Assembly (NCBI RefSeq): GCF_018873765.1
Contig: NC_057923.1
Coordinates: forward strand, 8,940,413-9,004,412
DNA: 64,000 nt
From: Telopea speciosissima
Lineage: Eukaryota; Streptophyta; Magnoliopsida; Proteales; Proteaceae
Reading direction: 5' to 3'
The notes below the pieces were generated by a model. That model worked only from the letters and a program-made list of their open reading frames with translations. It was not told the origin of the DNA and made no database searches. A program made the translations under genes and the position numbers. Shown one piece after another: positions 34,650 to 46,700 of the stretch (the first letter of the stretch is position 1; each line of letters starts with the position of its first letter).

Positions 34650-35040
34650 GGGTTATGAAAATCAGAATCGAGGTTTGAATCGGTCAGTAACGATTCTAAT
34701 CTAAATCATCCGAAATCGTTTGGAATCAACTGGAATTGGTCGGAATCGTCTGGATTGGCCACAGACTCACAGCCTCTCCGATCCAAATAAGCGATGCAAT
34801 TCCGATTTTTTTAATCGTCAGGACGGGAGTCTAACGCAAAGTCGCGGTTCATAGATTTGAGAGCGGATTGGCCGAGTCCAGGTTTCCATTTAAAAATGGG
34901 TTTTTTTTTTAAACCCTTTTTACCGTTTGCCCATACCGATTCATCGATATCGGATCGCTCATGGATCGAGATCGGGAAGATCGGGCGAATCCGCCAATCC
35001 GATACCAATCACTTAAACCATGATTCCAGCCGGTGCTTCC
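34650..35040. repeat. ATCGG/GATACC-rich repeat
   Basis: It is dense in AATCGG, GGAATCG and GATACC words and ends near AAACCATGATTCC, similar to the elements at 11914 and 38000. It is probably a decayed non-autonomous hAT-type element; no target duplication was resolved. Confidence 0.4.
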
Positions 35041-35129
35041 AGGCCATTCTAATTGATTCTTGCCGATATTTAATTGATATTGACTGATCCCGATCTCTCG
35101 GAATCATGGAGCATAAAATCTTTGGCAAA

Positions 35130-35277
35130 AGTTTTCGTGCACGGTCGTGTATGGTGCACGATCATGTCTTCAACCGTTGGATGAGGATGAGGATGAGGAA
35201 CCGTGTATTGTACACGATCATGTTTATCCAACGGCTGAAAGCACGATCGTGCACATGCATGGCCGTGTATGAAAACT
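35130..35277. mobile_element. Foldback element with GTGCACGATC motifs
   Basis: AGTTTTCGTGCACGG on the left pairs with GTGTATGAAAACT on the right. GTGCACGATCATGT and ACGATCGTGCAC, and two GTACACGATCATGTTT-like words, add internal symmetry. A GATGAG triplet of repeats sits at the centre. Confidence 0.65.
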
Positions 35278-35318
35278 CTCCCCAACTTCTTTCAAGAAAA
35301 AAAATACATAACAGATAG

Positions 35319-35475
35319 GGAAAAAGGAGCCAAGTCTGGGAGCACGGCCCTTGTGCCTACGCCCCAGCTAATGGGAGAGCACACGCAGGCCTCGTGTAGG
35401 GGATAGGGGCACAATGGTCATTTCATATGCCCTTGTGTCTAGACGCAAGGGCCACAATCCCCAACAGAGAATCCT
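35319..35475. mobile_element. Foldback MITE
   Basis: GGCCCTTGTGCCTACG on the left pairs with CGCAAGGGCC on the right. The loop has GGCACAATGGTCATTTCATA. Ends near GGGAAAAAGG and CTCACCCC suggest the GGG...CCC type, but the 9-bp flanks do not match. Confidence 0.6.
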
Positions 35476-35779
35476 CACCCCAAAAAAATAATATTAAAAA
35501 AAAAGTTTAAGATAATGGTTGCATCTAGAGGCAACTCCTCTTTTTTTTGTGTGTGTGAGACTGACTTACCACGAGGCATTGCATTAGGGGAAAGCTTTCT
35601 TTTACCCCAAGAAAGGTTAAGCCATCATCTTAGGGTTCTAAAACATCGATCCTCTTCTTATTGGACAAAATCAATAATACCCTTCTCTTGATGCGCAATA
35701 TCTTCTCCCATCCATTCAAAAGTCGCAGACAAAGGATTCCCCATTGCCATGGCTTAAGGAAAACTCGATTTCATTACAG

Positions 35780-36600
35780 AATCTCAAACTGACGTTGATC
35801 TTAGTAGGAGTTCGTAGAATTTCATGCCCACACATTTAGAATGTTACTTTCTAAATGGATAAAGAGGATATAGCCCGTGGGCTGGGGTTCCACGATCCGA
35901 AGTTGCATAATCAGGCCTCGTTGGCCTAGCGCTTACTTAAGGAAGTTGATTCACCTTGGGCTATATTAGTGAAATCATTATGCTATCCCAACACTTATTT
36001 TATGCATGCTCCTATGGGTTTTAAAGTCTCTTGGGCGTGGCGAAGTATACTTGAAGGGCACAAAGTTCTTATTGTTGGTTTGATTTGGCAGGTGGAAACT
36101 AGAGATCAAATCAAACTTTGGGATGACAATTGAGTGCCTTCTGCACTAGGATTTAAACTGCAGCACCCAAAGCCCCCAAATGGCCTACTTACTTGGGTTA
36201 CCGATATTATTGATCAACCAAATAGGAGATGGATCACTGATCGTATCGAATCTACCTTTCATATTGATGATCATAGAGCTATTCTTCGGATCCCCCTATC
36301 CTTGTTCCCAAAGGAAGACATGCTGCAATGGGGAGAGGCCAAGAATAGTCAATTTAGTGTGAAGTCGGCTTATCATTTGTTTTGCGATATGGTGAGTAGT
36401 AGACAAAATCAAAGAGCTTCCACATCTCACACTTGTAGCACTAATTTGGATCCACCCCTAGTCTGTGGAAGAAAATTTGATATTGCAATATCTTGCCAAA
36501 AATCAAAAACTTTCTTTGGAAAGCTTGGAAAGCTTGCGTTGGAGGCCTAGCAACTAGAGCAACTATATTTCAGTGGTGAATCTATCTTGATCTGTAATGC
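35780..36600 (+). mobile_element. L1-type LINE fragment (RT C-terminus, zf-RVT)
   Basis: In shifting plus-strand frames it shows the usual 3' part of a plant L1 ORF2: a WAILVKSLCYPNTYF-like block, LIWQVETRDQIKLWDDNWVP, then a stretch with IPLSLFPKEDMLQWGEAKN and FSVKSAYHLF before the zinc-binding domain. Frameshifts and stops make it a dead 5'- and 3'-truncated copy. Confidence 0.75.
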
Positions 36601-37039
36601 CAGCAGTGTGGAGCCCTAATGGAAAATATTGAACACATTTTGTTTTCCTATAGCTTTGTGAAAGTTGGGTGGTTCGGTAGTCTTTTGGCCTACATTGCAC
36701 CCATTGGTTAGGACCATCATCATGTAAATCAGTGTCTCCATGTTCAATTATTAGAGAATTCGGACACAAAATTAGGTGCATCCAATATAAGAGATTTGAT
36801 GGAACAACACTCACCAAGATTCATCACAATATACACATTTTAACATTCATTTGGACTCTTATGAATCATTCAAATATCATTTCAAATAACTTGAATAATA
36901 CAAAGATCAAATGATTAAAAATACACACATGAAACTTGTACTATGATTTATTTGTTTATTTAGTAGTTATTGTGACAATGAGGAATGTGAGGTTTCAAAT
37001 TCATGAAAGATGAGTAGTTGGTGCATTGGAATTAAAACC

Positions 37040-37205
37040 ATCCAGTTGTGCAGCGTACACTGCCCTGGTGTCCTGACATAGGAGTGCGTAAAATGACCGC
37101 CACATGACCCCCTAGAACCCCGAAAATGATCAGGGGTACAGCAGTCATTTCATGAGCTGCTGTGATAGGGCGCATGGGCAACGTGTCTGGCGCGTGAATG
37201 GACTG
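37040..37205. mobile_element. Foldback MITE family B
   Basis: GTCCTGACATAGGAGTGCG and AAAATGACCGCCAC on the left face CAGTCATTTCATGAG and GTGATAGGGCGCATGGGC on the right. It resembles 6773-6958. Confidence 0.6.
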
Positions 37206-37393
37206 CATTCTTTCTGCCTAAAAAGAAATTATCTAATCATAGATTCTATAAAAAAAAAAATTGGGGTAATAGATTCTGTAATTTCCACAAAACCCACATT
37301 CTTCAATGATGGATTTAGGAGATTAAGGCTATGTTTGGAAGCCAAGAAAAGAACCCTACCATAAAAAAAAAACCAAGAATATAAAAAAAAGAA

Positions 37394-37853
37394 GGAAAAT
37401 TACATGATTAGCTACTTTTGGGTTTTCATTTACAAAACTGTCCACTCTATGTTTGAGTTAACAAAAATAGACAAAAACAAGTTAAGGTTTACAAAACTGG
37501 ACAAAATAGTGCCTCTCCCTCCCAAAATTACTTTTTTAGACATTTTAACCCTGCCATTGTCTTCTCGCCCAGGCATCCTCTGTTCCCTGCAACCCACTCC
37601 TGTCCCCGCCACTGCCATTCTCTGCTACCCAAACCCGCCCCTCCCTTCCCTTCCCTGTGATTACCCAGGATGCCTAGGTGAGAAGGCAATGGCAGGGGTA
37701 AAAATGTCTAAAAAAGTAAGTGAGGGAGGGAGAGACACTATTTTGTCCAGTTTTGTAAACTTTAACTTGTTTTTGTCTATTTTTGTTAACTCAAACATAC
37801 AGTAGACAATTTTGTAAATGAAAACCCAAAAGTAACTATTCATATAATTTTCC
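37394..37853. mobile_element. 460-bp long-hairpin element
   Basis: The outer 170-190 bp on each side are close inverted copies: GGAAAATTACATGATTAGCT outermost against GGAAAATTATATGAATAGTT, and inside that AACAAAAATAGACAAAAACA, repeated inverted. A pyrimidine-rich loop of about 80-100 bp separates them. It would fold into one long hairpin if transcribed. No matching target duplication was found. Confidence 0.8.
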
Positions 37854-37999
37854 CTAGAAAAATTGATTTTTTTGGTAAAACAAAAAAAAAAAAAAATTTT
37901 GAAGAGAAAGATGGCTAGACACGTAAATCAATCATTACATCATCATGATTTTGTCTTATTGTAAAATAGGTCCAGACTTGACTTGACTTGTCCTATTCA

Positions 38000-38297
38000 A
38001 TCACGGAATCACTGTCTCCGATTTCTTGTTGCGAGGTATCCTCCCAAACATGTTTTGAGCTATCGGTATCAAATTGTCCGTATCGATATTGCAAGCCACC
38101 AATCCTTTAGACCATGTAGATACTGAATTAGTGAAACAGGATGGACTAGGGGTAAAACAAGCAAGCAACCTTTTTTTTTTTTTTGAAAACTAAGCGTAAA
38201 CTTGTTCGATATGAGGTGATCCATGCCAATACATATCGGTATCGTATCAACTTTGGAGGTGATTGATACCCGATCTGATACCATGCATTAAAACCAT
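38000..38297. repeat. GTATCGG-type inverted-repeat element
   Basis: Clusters of GGTATC/GATACC words at both ends and a closing AAACCATGC resemble 11914-12173. Probably a non-autonomous hAT-type element. Confidence 0.45.
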
Positions 38298-38424
38298 GCT
38301 CCCAAAGTCCCAATCCCAAAATTGCATTTGGATCCCATGTTTTTTTTGGTAAGGATTGAATTTACTTATGATAAGCATGTGTACAACCAGTAGCTTCACT
38401 TTGAAGAATGGTCAAAAGAGGACG

Positions 38425-38503
38425 GCCTCAGCGCAATGGTCAGGTTGCTTGGCTCCATTGCAACCTAGTTGTCGTAGGTTCGAATTGGATAACAACAACC
38501 CTA
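38425..38503 (+). mobile_element. tRNA-derived SINE head fragment
   Basis: CAGCGCAATGGTCAGGTTGC (A-box-like) and GTAGGTTCGAATT (B box) are spaced as in Au-like SINEs. The 3' part is missing, and the fragment ends at the target duplication of the Mutator-like element. Confidence 0.6.
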
Positions 38504-38512
38504 TAAAAAAAA

Positions 38513-40485
38513 GGGAAATTTTATGAAACACCCCCTGAAAATGGGTCGAAACTCAGATCACCCCCTAAAATTTGAAAATACTCAGATCACCCCTTGTAAT
38601 AGAGCCCAATACTCAGATTACACCCTACCGTTAGTCAACTGATGAAGTCAAATAGTTAAATTTATTTAAAACCCTAAACTACCCTTGACCAGTATATAAT
38701 TACTATTTTACCCTTTAATCTAAAACCCCCAAAATCTATCTTCTTCCTCACATGACCTGCAACTCAATCTCAAGTAGACGAGTCGCCGTCGTCTTCTTCC
38801 TCGCAATCCAAAAATCGCTTGTAGTTGCACCCAAAAACTGGTTCTTGGGGCTATTGACCTCCACCAGCTCTCTCCGGCCACGACCATAGCATGGAACCAG
38901 CACGACAAAACTGTTCTCCGTCTCATCGTCACTCAGGAAATCAACAACCACCCAATCGACCAATGGATACCCCCTCTCTGGCTTCCTCTTTCAAGCTCTA
39001 CACAGAACGAAAACCAGAGGAGAACGGAGGAGAATCCCTGGCCTCTTCCCTCTCTCGATTTCAAGCTCCAGAGAATACGAAAACCAAAGGAGACCCCTTT
39101 CGATCTCTGTAATGGAGAAAAAGCCTGGGGTTTTCAAGAAATTTAATAAGCGTCCATGGCCATTGTGATTCAGAATCTACCCTTTCCAATGGAGACGCTT
39201 AGGTTTTCAGCTCTCTCTCGTTGACGACATTCTCTTTAGGATCGTTTCACTATTTGAAGCCATCTACCTCGTTTCCACTCTCTGCTTCTTCTACCTCTGC
39301 TGCGGTTGCCACTTTTAATTCCATTCTTTATCAGTTTCTAGGAACAATCTCAGTTTTGTTTCTGCAAATTTATTTTTTTTTTCTTTGTTATTTAACAATC
39401 GAAGAGAACAATCACTGAGATCAATCGAAATTCCTGTAGATCTGCCCGATTCTAGGTATGACCCCAACCCAACCCCCCCCCCCCAAAAAAAGGGGGAAAA
39501 TGTAAAAAAATAAAAAGAAGAAACCCTTTAATGAAATCGTAGGAAACGATGATTTTAGTGACTCAGAGGCTCAGATCACCAACCTGCTCAATCCCCGCCA
39601 AATGAGAGAGAGAAATCGCAATGATTGCAGGGGATCGGTGAATCGCCATTTCTGGTAAATCCAATTGTGCGGGTTGATGTTAGGGTTTATATTAACACTA
39701 AAACCCGCGAGAATCACATTCCGAGGGTTTTGTAGGTGTCCCATTGACATACCCTCTATGCTCCACTTCGATTTGCAGACATATGGATCAAAAAGGCCTT
39801 TTTCCGCTCTCTCCCTTTGATTTTAAACTACAGTTAGTCGTTCCTCTCTCTCTTCACTTTTTTTTTTTTAAAGCAAATCAGCATTAAAGCAGCTTTATTT
39901 ATATGAAAGGCTATAAGTCATACCCCACGATTGATTGAGTTGAGTAAATTTGGCTTGATGCCCCCAATCTGTGAGATTCATATTTTTGCGACTGTGAGGT
40001 ACTGAGGTGGGATGCTTTGCAAAGTCGATGGGATGCTGATCCAAGCTTGAGTGAGAAGCTCAAGTCATATCTTTGATGTGGATCAAAGGTTCCAGCAGAA
40101 GTATTTCCATAAGAATAAGAAGGGCTAGCCCAGCCAGCCTCGGGCAAGTTGTAGAAATGGAAACCCCCTCTCTCGCTTCCCTCTTTCAAGCTCTACACAG
40201 AACGAAAACCAGAGGAGAACGGAGGATTCCCGGGCAAGTTGCAGAGCAGAGAAGGGGTGGGGCGCTATTGGCCGGCGAGGGAGAAGAGAGGAGAGAAAGG
40301 AAAGGGTGGGGTATTTTAGGTTGAAGATGAAGGAAATGGTAGTATTGTAAATTTAATTCTAAAGTTTTAGTGCAAGGCTAAAATAGTCATTTTACAACAA
40401 TAATTAACAGCAGACTAACACTGTTAGTGTAGAGGGGGTGATCTGAGTTTCGACCCATTTTCAGGGGGTGTTTCATAAATTTCCC
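38513..40485. mobile_element. Non-autonomous Mutator-like element, 9-bp TSD
   Basis: The target duplication TAAAAAAAA (38504-38512, 40486-40494) is a perfect 9 bp. The terminal inverted repeats of about 50 bp start GGGAAATTTTATGAAACACC and, inverted, GGGAAATTTATGAAACACC, and both continue through CCCTGAAAATGGGTCG. The 1.9-kb interior has no transposase. It has a direct repeat (about 38961-39030 and 40156-40228, sharing CTTTCAAGCTCTACACAGAA) and GC-richer exon-like stretches, so it may be a Pack-MULE carrying gene fragments; their source is unknown. It ends 301 bp before the PI4K alpha start codon. Confidence 0.88.
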
Positions 40486-40786
40486 TAAAAAAAAGGGGTT
40501 AAAACTGAGCAGTCGGTTGAGTTGCCCTTGACTCGGGTGAAGTCGAAAAAAGTCTTGTGGGATGTTTTTTAGAGAGAGAGAGAAACGTGCCCAAAAGTTT
40601 CTCTCTCTCTCTCTATTTTTTTCAGAAAAAAATAAAGAAAAAAGCAAAGAATCAGAAAACAACGAGGTGACGAGATGAAATGAAACAGCAAGGGAGGGAA
40701 CGGAAAGGCAGAATGGAAAACGATCGCCCGTTTAAATCTTGAATGCCAGTTTGGCTTCTCTTCTCCTTTTGCATCTACATTTCTCC

Positions 40787-43700
40787 ATGGAAGCACTGAC
40801 AGAGCTCTGCGACTTAATATCTCAGAATCCCTCACAGTTCGCCGAGAAAATTGAATGGATTTGCGGCAGATGCCCTCCTGCTGGTTCTCTCTCCGTTGGA
40901 TCTCATAGGTTAACGCGGCTACACCTCAATGCCGTTCTTGCGGTCGCGAGATTTATTTCTAAATGCCCCAACCACACCGAAACCCACCCTAGATCGCAGG
41001 TCATCGAGTTTCTTCAATCGATTCAGGGCTCGTTTCGTCAATCATTCTGGCCGCAGTCTTATGGGATTGATTCCATCTCTGCCTTTTACTCTAATTTCCT
41101 CGGTTATGTTGCCAAGGCGGCGGAGTTATCCCCTGATTTCGCCAAGGATGTCGCTGAATTTATGGGAGGGATCGTTATCAGTGCTGCTGCTATCGCCAAT
41201 GACGAGGCGGGAATATCTAGGGTATTCTTGAATGCTGTGTCGCACAATTGCCCGCCAATTTTACCTGCTGATGCCGAGAAGCTGGTTTCTTGTCTTTTGG
41301 AGCAGTTCTCTGTTGCTGCTCCTATTACGCCCAGGGAGGCGGCACTTTCAAACTCAGAAACATCATCATCGCAGAGCTCGCCGCTTGTTACGCACCACTT
41401 GCAACCGAATGAGAGTACCAGCCCGGGCAATGAAGTGAGCAATGCCTCTGGGTCGTCGAGTAGCACGGTTTTGAGGGTTGCAGATGATATAACTATTGCG
41501 TCCTCGAGGGTTACGGCTGTGAATGGCGGCACCAGTGCCTGGAGGCGCAGTGTCGATCAGCTTGGTATGAATTTTGGGTACAATGATGGCGGAGGAGCAG
41601 GAGGCGCGGCCATGTTGAGGCAGCAAATTGCCTTTTTGGAAGAGGAGTCTGTGGAGAGCTTGGAAAAACAAGAGATCGCCTTCAGGTTGCTGTGGCACAT
41701 TGTAGATAAAGTCCATCTCAATGACGTGCATTTGGACCTGGTCAAGATGGTTTCGAAGAAGCAGCTCCAATCTTCACTGGCTTTTATCAAGGTAAAACTC
41801 ATTTTCAATTTGTCTGTCTGTTTTATTGCTCATATTTTAGTTATCCCTTCGCTTCCGGTGGAGAGAAATTGGACTTTCTTCCCAAACTTGAGTTATTTTC
41901 ATGGTTGGTAACTGATCAGATAAGGAAGCGTGACTGGACAGAACAGGGGGCCCAACTAAAAGCTAGAATTGATACAAAGTTATCGGTTATCCGAGTTGCA
42001 GCCCAATTACATGTAAAAACTCTTGCATCCCTTGATTCGGATGGGAAATCCTCAAAGAGATTGTTGCTCGAGGCACTGACATTGCTCACCGATGTTGCGG
42101 AAGCTTGTTTATTCTCTGTGTGGAGGAAGCTGAGAATCTGTGAAGAGCTGTTCAGCTCCTTGCTTAAAGGTGTCGCACAGATTGCTGTCACTCGTGGGGG
42201 TCAGCTGTTAAGAGTTCTGTTTATTCGTTTGAAGCCTCTTGTGCTGACAACATGCGCTCAGGTACATCTGCTTTTCCAAGACTCAAGTTTGTTGCCAGAC
42301 CTCAGGGTGTGAGTTGGTAAGATACTGTAATGTCATTTATACTGCGCTTCATGTACAGGCTGATACATGGGGAAACAGTCAGGGAGCCATGTTTGAGAGT
42401 ATCACAAATACAATCTGTGAGATAATAGAATTTGGTTGGAGCAAGGACCGGGCTCCAATGGACACTTTTATGATGGGATTAGCTTCATGCATTCGTGAAC
42501 GAAATGATTACGAGGAGCAGGCTAGTCTCTAATATTTCCTGTCCTTATAATACTTCTTTTTACTTTCGACATCTGTATGAAGAAAATGCTGATTATCAAC
42601 CTTAAGAGGTGCCGTGGGTTAAATTCAGTCATTTTCTTTCTTGAATAATACTGTCTAATCTCTGTGCTTCAATTTCAAATGTCATGCAGGCAAAGGCATT
42701 TCTCCATGGCCAGTTAATGTTGGCATCGATATAATGCTATCTTTCTTGTTTATAACTTTTAAGTTTGGATTCAAAGGAATATTGCGAAAACTGTATGCTT
42801 ACCTTTATTACACTATTGATGTCACAAGCTGTTTACAAGTACCATTGTTGGGACAATGTTTGTTTGAGATTGAGTTACTCTGATCCTTTTTTTTTTATGG
42901 AAAGATAATTTATGGATTAAAACGAGAAACAGGCAAATGCCTTACAAAATGAGGGAAGGAAATATCAGCCAAAAGGTGGTGATGCAAAAAGGGGGGGGGG
43001 GGGGGAGGGGAAGAAGAAGTCCAAAACTCTGAATTCCTAGAGAGAGTGCTATGAACAGCTAAAGCATCTGCTACAGCATTTCCTTGTCTCAAATTATAAT
43101 GAAAAGAGACATGTTGGAGGTGATTAGCAAGGACGTAGCAATCTTGTATTGTATGCTGAGTACTCCTGGGAGCATCAGAACTGACTTCTTTACGCAAATT
43201 GATAATGAGGAGGTTATCACTTTTGTTTTGCTGGTGATAGAAACCTCTGTTAATAGCAATCTGCAATGCGTGTCTGACAGCAAGAGATTCTGCAACCATA
43301 TCGAATGTGGAACCAATGAAGATAGAAAATCCCAACAGAAATCTCCCGTCAAAGTCATGGAACACGCCTTCAATTCCTGCCGGACCTGGACATCCGATAC
43401 AAGACCCTTCGATATTAACTTAACTACATTAGGTGGCAGAGGAATCCAATGAATGAACAATGGTCAATAGATATAATAAGTTGATGATTCTTTACAGAAC
43501 TCCTTGGCAAACGTTTGCATAGAAAAGCTAATGTAGATGGAGGATGAGCATTGGATTGGCGAATAACTTCCAAATATTTCGGCCAAATATGTCAAAGAAC
43601 TCTAGTCATTAAAGCATTAAACCAATCCTTGGCTTGGTGATGTAAGTGGACTGTGAGGATGTTTGAAATCCATGTTGAAATGGAGCTATAAGAAGTGTTA

Positions 43701-46700
43701 ATAAAACCAAAACCTGCAAGGTTCGAAACTTCCTGAGAAAAGCGACATGTAAGGAATAGGTGGTCCTCCTCCATCATCGGAGATGTGTGACAGAATGGAC
43801 ATTGATCAATGAGGTTGAATCCCCTTAGATTAAGGAGAGAAGGTAGTGGAGTCTTATCCAGCAAAAGTTTCCAAGTAAAGGAGTGAGCTTTAGGGGCAAT
43901 GGGGATGTGCCAAATCTTCTACCAGAATCCAGATTGGGTTAACCACCATATCTGGTTCAGGTAAAGCAAGCCGATAAGCAGATGAGACCATAAAGAGATC
44001 TTTAGCTGAAGGAAACCAAACACAAGACTATAAGAGTCATCGCATGGAGAGATAGGAATCGAGATAGAAAGAATGCTCTCCGCATAATCTGGAGGCCACC
44101 AATGTCTAATCATAGAAGATTTCCAACACTTGAGAGATGAGTCAATAAAATCTGCCACAGTAGATGTTGCATGAGGAGGAAGAGGATATGAAACTGCAAG
44201 TGGTATAAATCCAGGAATCCAATGGTCAACCCAAAGATTGATAGACCGCCCATGCCCAACTCTGATGGACAATCCCTTAATAAGCAGATCCCGACCAAAT
44301 AACACTGATTTCCAACTCCAGGACAAGTTGGACTTACTGGTTGCTTGAAAAGATGAACAATTTGGAAAATATTTAGTCTTCATCAACCTACTCTAGAGGG
44401 ATTGATTCGGGTTGAGAAGCTCCCAGGCCTTCTAAGAGGGACAAGGCTTGATTCATATGAGATGAAATCTTAATACTCAAACCCCCAGATTTCTTGGATT
44501 TACATATGGTTTTCCAACTTACTATCCCTTGAAAGGATGAACAAGTGGGAAAATATGTAGTCTTCATCAACCTACTCTAGAGGAATTGATTCGGGTTGGG
44601 AAGCTCCCAAGCCTTCTTAGAGGGGCAAGGCTTGATTCATATGAGATGAAATCTTAATACTCAAACCCCCAGATTTCTTGGATTTAAATATGGTTTTCCA
44701 ACTTACTATCGGTACCAAACTTTTCTCACCATTCAACAGAAAAAGGAGCGATTATAGGAATCCAAACATTTAAGGATTGAGGCTGGAAGCATAAAGCAAG
44801 ACATGGAATGTAAGGGGAGACCAAACAAGGTGGATTGGATAAGGGTTTGTATACAAGCAAAATTAAGGAATTTAGACTTCCAAGTAGACAACCAGGACTT
44901 AACTCAAAGGATGAGCTCTTGGCAGTGAGACTTGTGCAGTTCACCTCTAACAAAAGGCACACCAAAATATGAATACAAACTGTTAGAAAAGTGAATTAGG
45001 AAATGATCAAAGAGCAATCTTTTGAGACTGGAAGGTACATTGGGACTGAGCTGGGCTCTGGTTTTGTTTATATTAAGGGATTTTTTTTTGGGTGAATAAA
45101 AATTCATTAACCAAAGAGAGATAGCCCCAAGGGGGATACAGAAAGAAAGCTCCAACAAAGGAAAAGAGCAAAGAAGAAAACAAATTACAACTCACAAATG
45201 GAAAAAATACAGCCCTCAAAGGAGAATATTCCAAGAAGAAACTATGTGTCTATTTCTGGAGGAGTTAATAAAGCGTAAAGGGACAGCCGATAGCCTGCTT
45301 CTGATGTCAAAGGAGATGGAATCCCAAATCTGATGAAAGGATTTGGAGTTGGAGGTCCATCTTCTAAGGTTGCGTTCGAGCCAAATATGATGAATAGCAG
45401 CACTAAGGGCCAGTTTACCCACTCGATCACAATAGGAGGAGCCTCCAAAAGTCATATCAACTCAAGTCCGTTCTCTATGGAAAGGAAGGATTCGCTGATG
45501 GGCCGGCCAACAACGATTGAGGGGCCATGACCAGATCTTCGATGAGAATGGGCATTTGAAGAACAAGTGGTCCATGTCTTCAAGCCCATTCTAGGAAAGG
45601 ATGCACTAAGGAGACACATGAATGTGCCTACTAATAAGAAAAACCTGCGTGGGTCCGCGAAGCGCATGCCAGAGGGTGAAGCTGTGTCGAGGGACACAAC
45701 TTGGGAACTAAACAACATTGTGCTAGATGACAACTTCACCATAGGTTCTGATGAGATTCCATGCGGACTTCAAACTGAATAAGCCAGACTGGGAAGCTTT
45801 CCAAGAGACCCTATCACCCCTTCCAAGAGAGGGACCTGTGGATATTTGGGAGGGCAGCCCAAATGCGATCAAGGGGGGAGGGAATAAGGGATCCCAGGAA
45901 GGCCCCCTAATGATATGAGAGACCATGGCCAATTTGTCTGAACCCAGATTGTAGATAATTCTACAATAACAACAACAACAAACTCAGCCTTATCCCAACT
46001 AATGGGGTTGGCTACATGGATCCAATCAAACAAAGTAGAAAATTCTGTCGTCCACTAAATGGAGGACACCAGCAGGGTACCGGTTGTCTAACCAAAAACT
46101 AGTAGAGGCACCATCATCCATAGTTCGAGTACTCACGAGATCTCGGTTTTTTGGGAGGTCGACTCGAGTTGGTATACGAGTTCTTAAATTGCATTTTCTC
46201 GGTCGAGATCTCGGGTTGACTCAGATCTCGATCCATCTACTTCTTTAAAAGTCATCTAACTTGACAGGACTCGATATTTCTCGATCGAGTTCTGTCCAAA
46301 AGCTATTTTGTTCCCCATTTGAAGGCTGTAACTCATTTTACCTCTAGATTTCAAGTTGTAACCTGCAGGAGAGTTGATTCAGCTGACAATGATTATGGCC
46401 AGGAGAGCACAAGTTTCGAATATATTGGCTATGGTCAATTTGGGCAGCCAACACTTGAGTTCGACAATCAAAGCATTGGGTCAGGTTTTGGGCCCAAATT
46501 CCCAGTCCCAAACCAGCCACACCCATACATGACTTAAGATGACAGTAGCAGTGGATCTCACGCCTCATGGCAACCGTCTCATGCCTCATGGCCAAGGTAC
46601 TAAAACTCGGAACTCGGTACTAACTCGGTCCCTTGAAAAACCGAGTCGAATCGAGATCTCAGCGAGATCTCGCCGAGTTGGTGCATTTTTTTTTTCCGAC

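Noticed and set aside
37404-37843. Open frames of 60-130 codons in both strands
   Set aside because: They come from the two arms of the 460-bp hairpin, which mirror each other; no coding evidence.
41104-41770. Antisense open frames of 130-140 codons over PI4KA exon 1
   Set aside because: They are shadows of the conserved plus-strand exon and show no family features.
43084-43452. Plus-strand frame of about 120 codons
   Set aside because: It is the complement of the RNase H domain of LINE 1.
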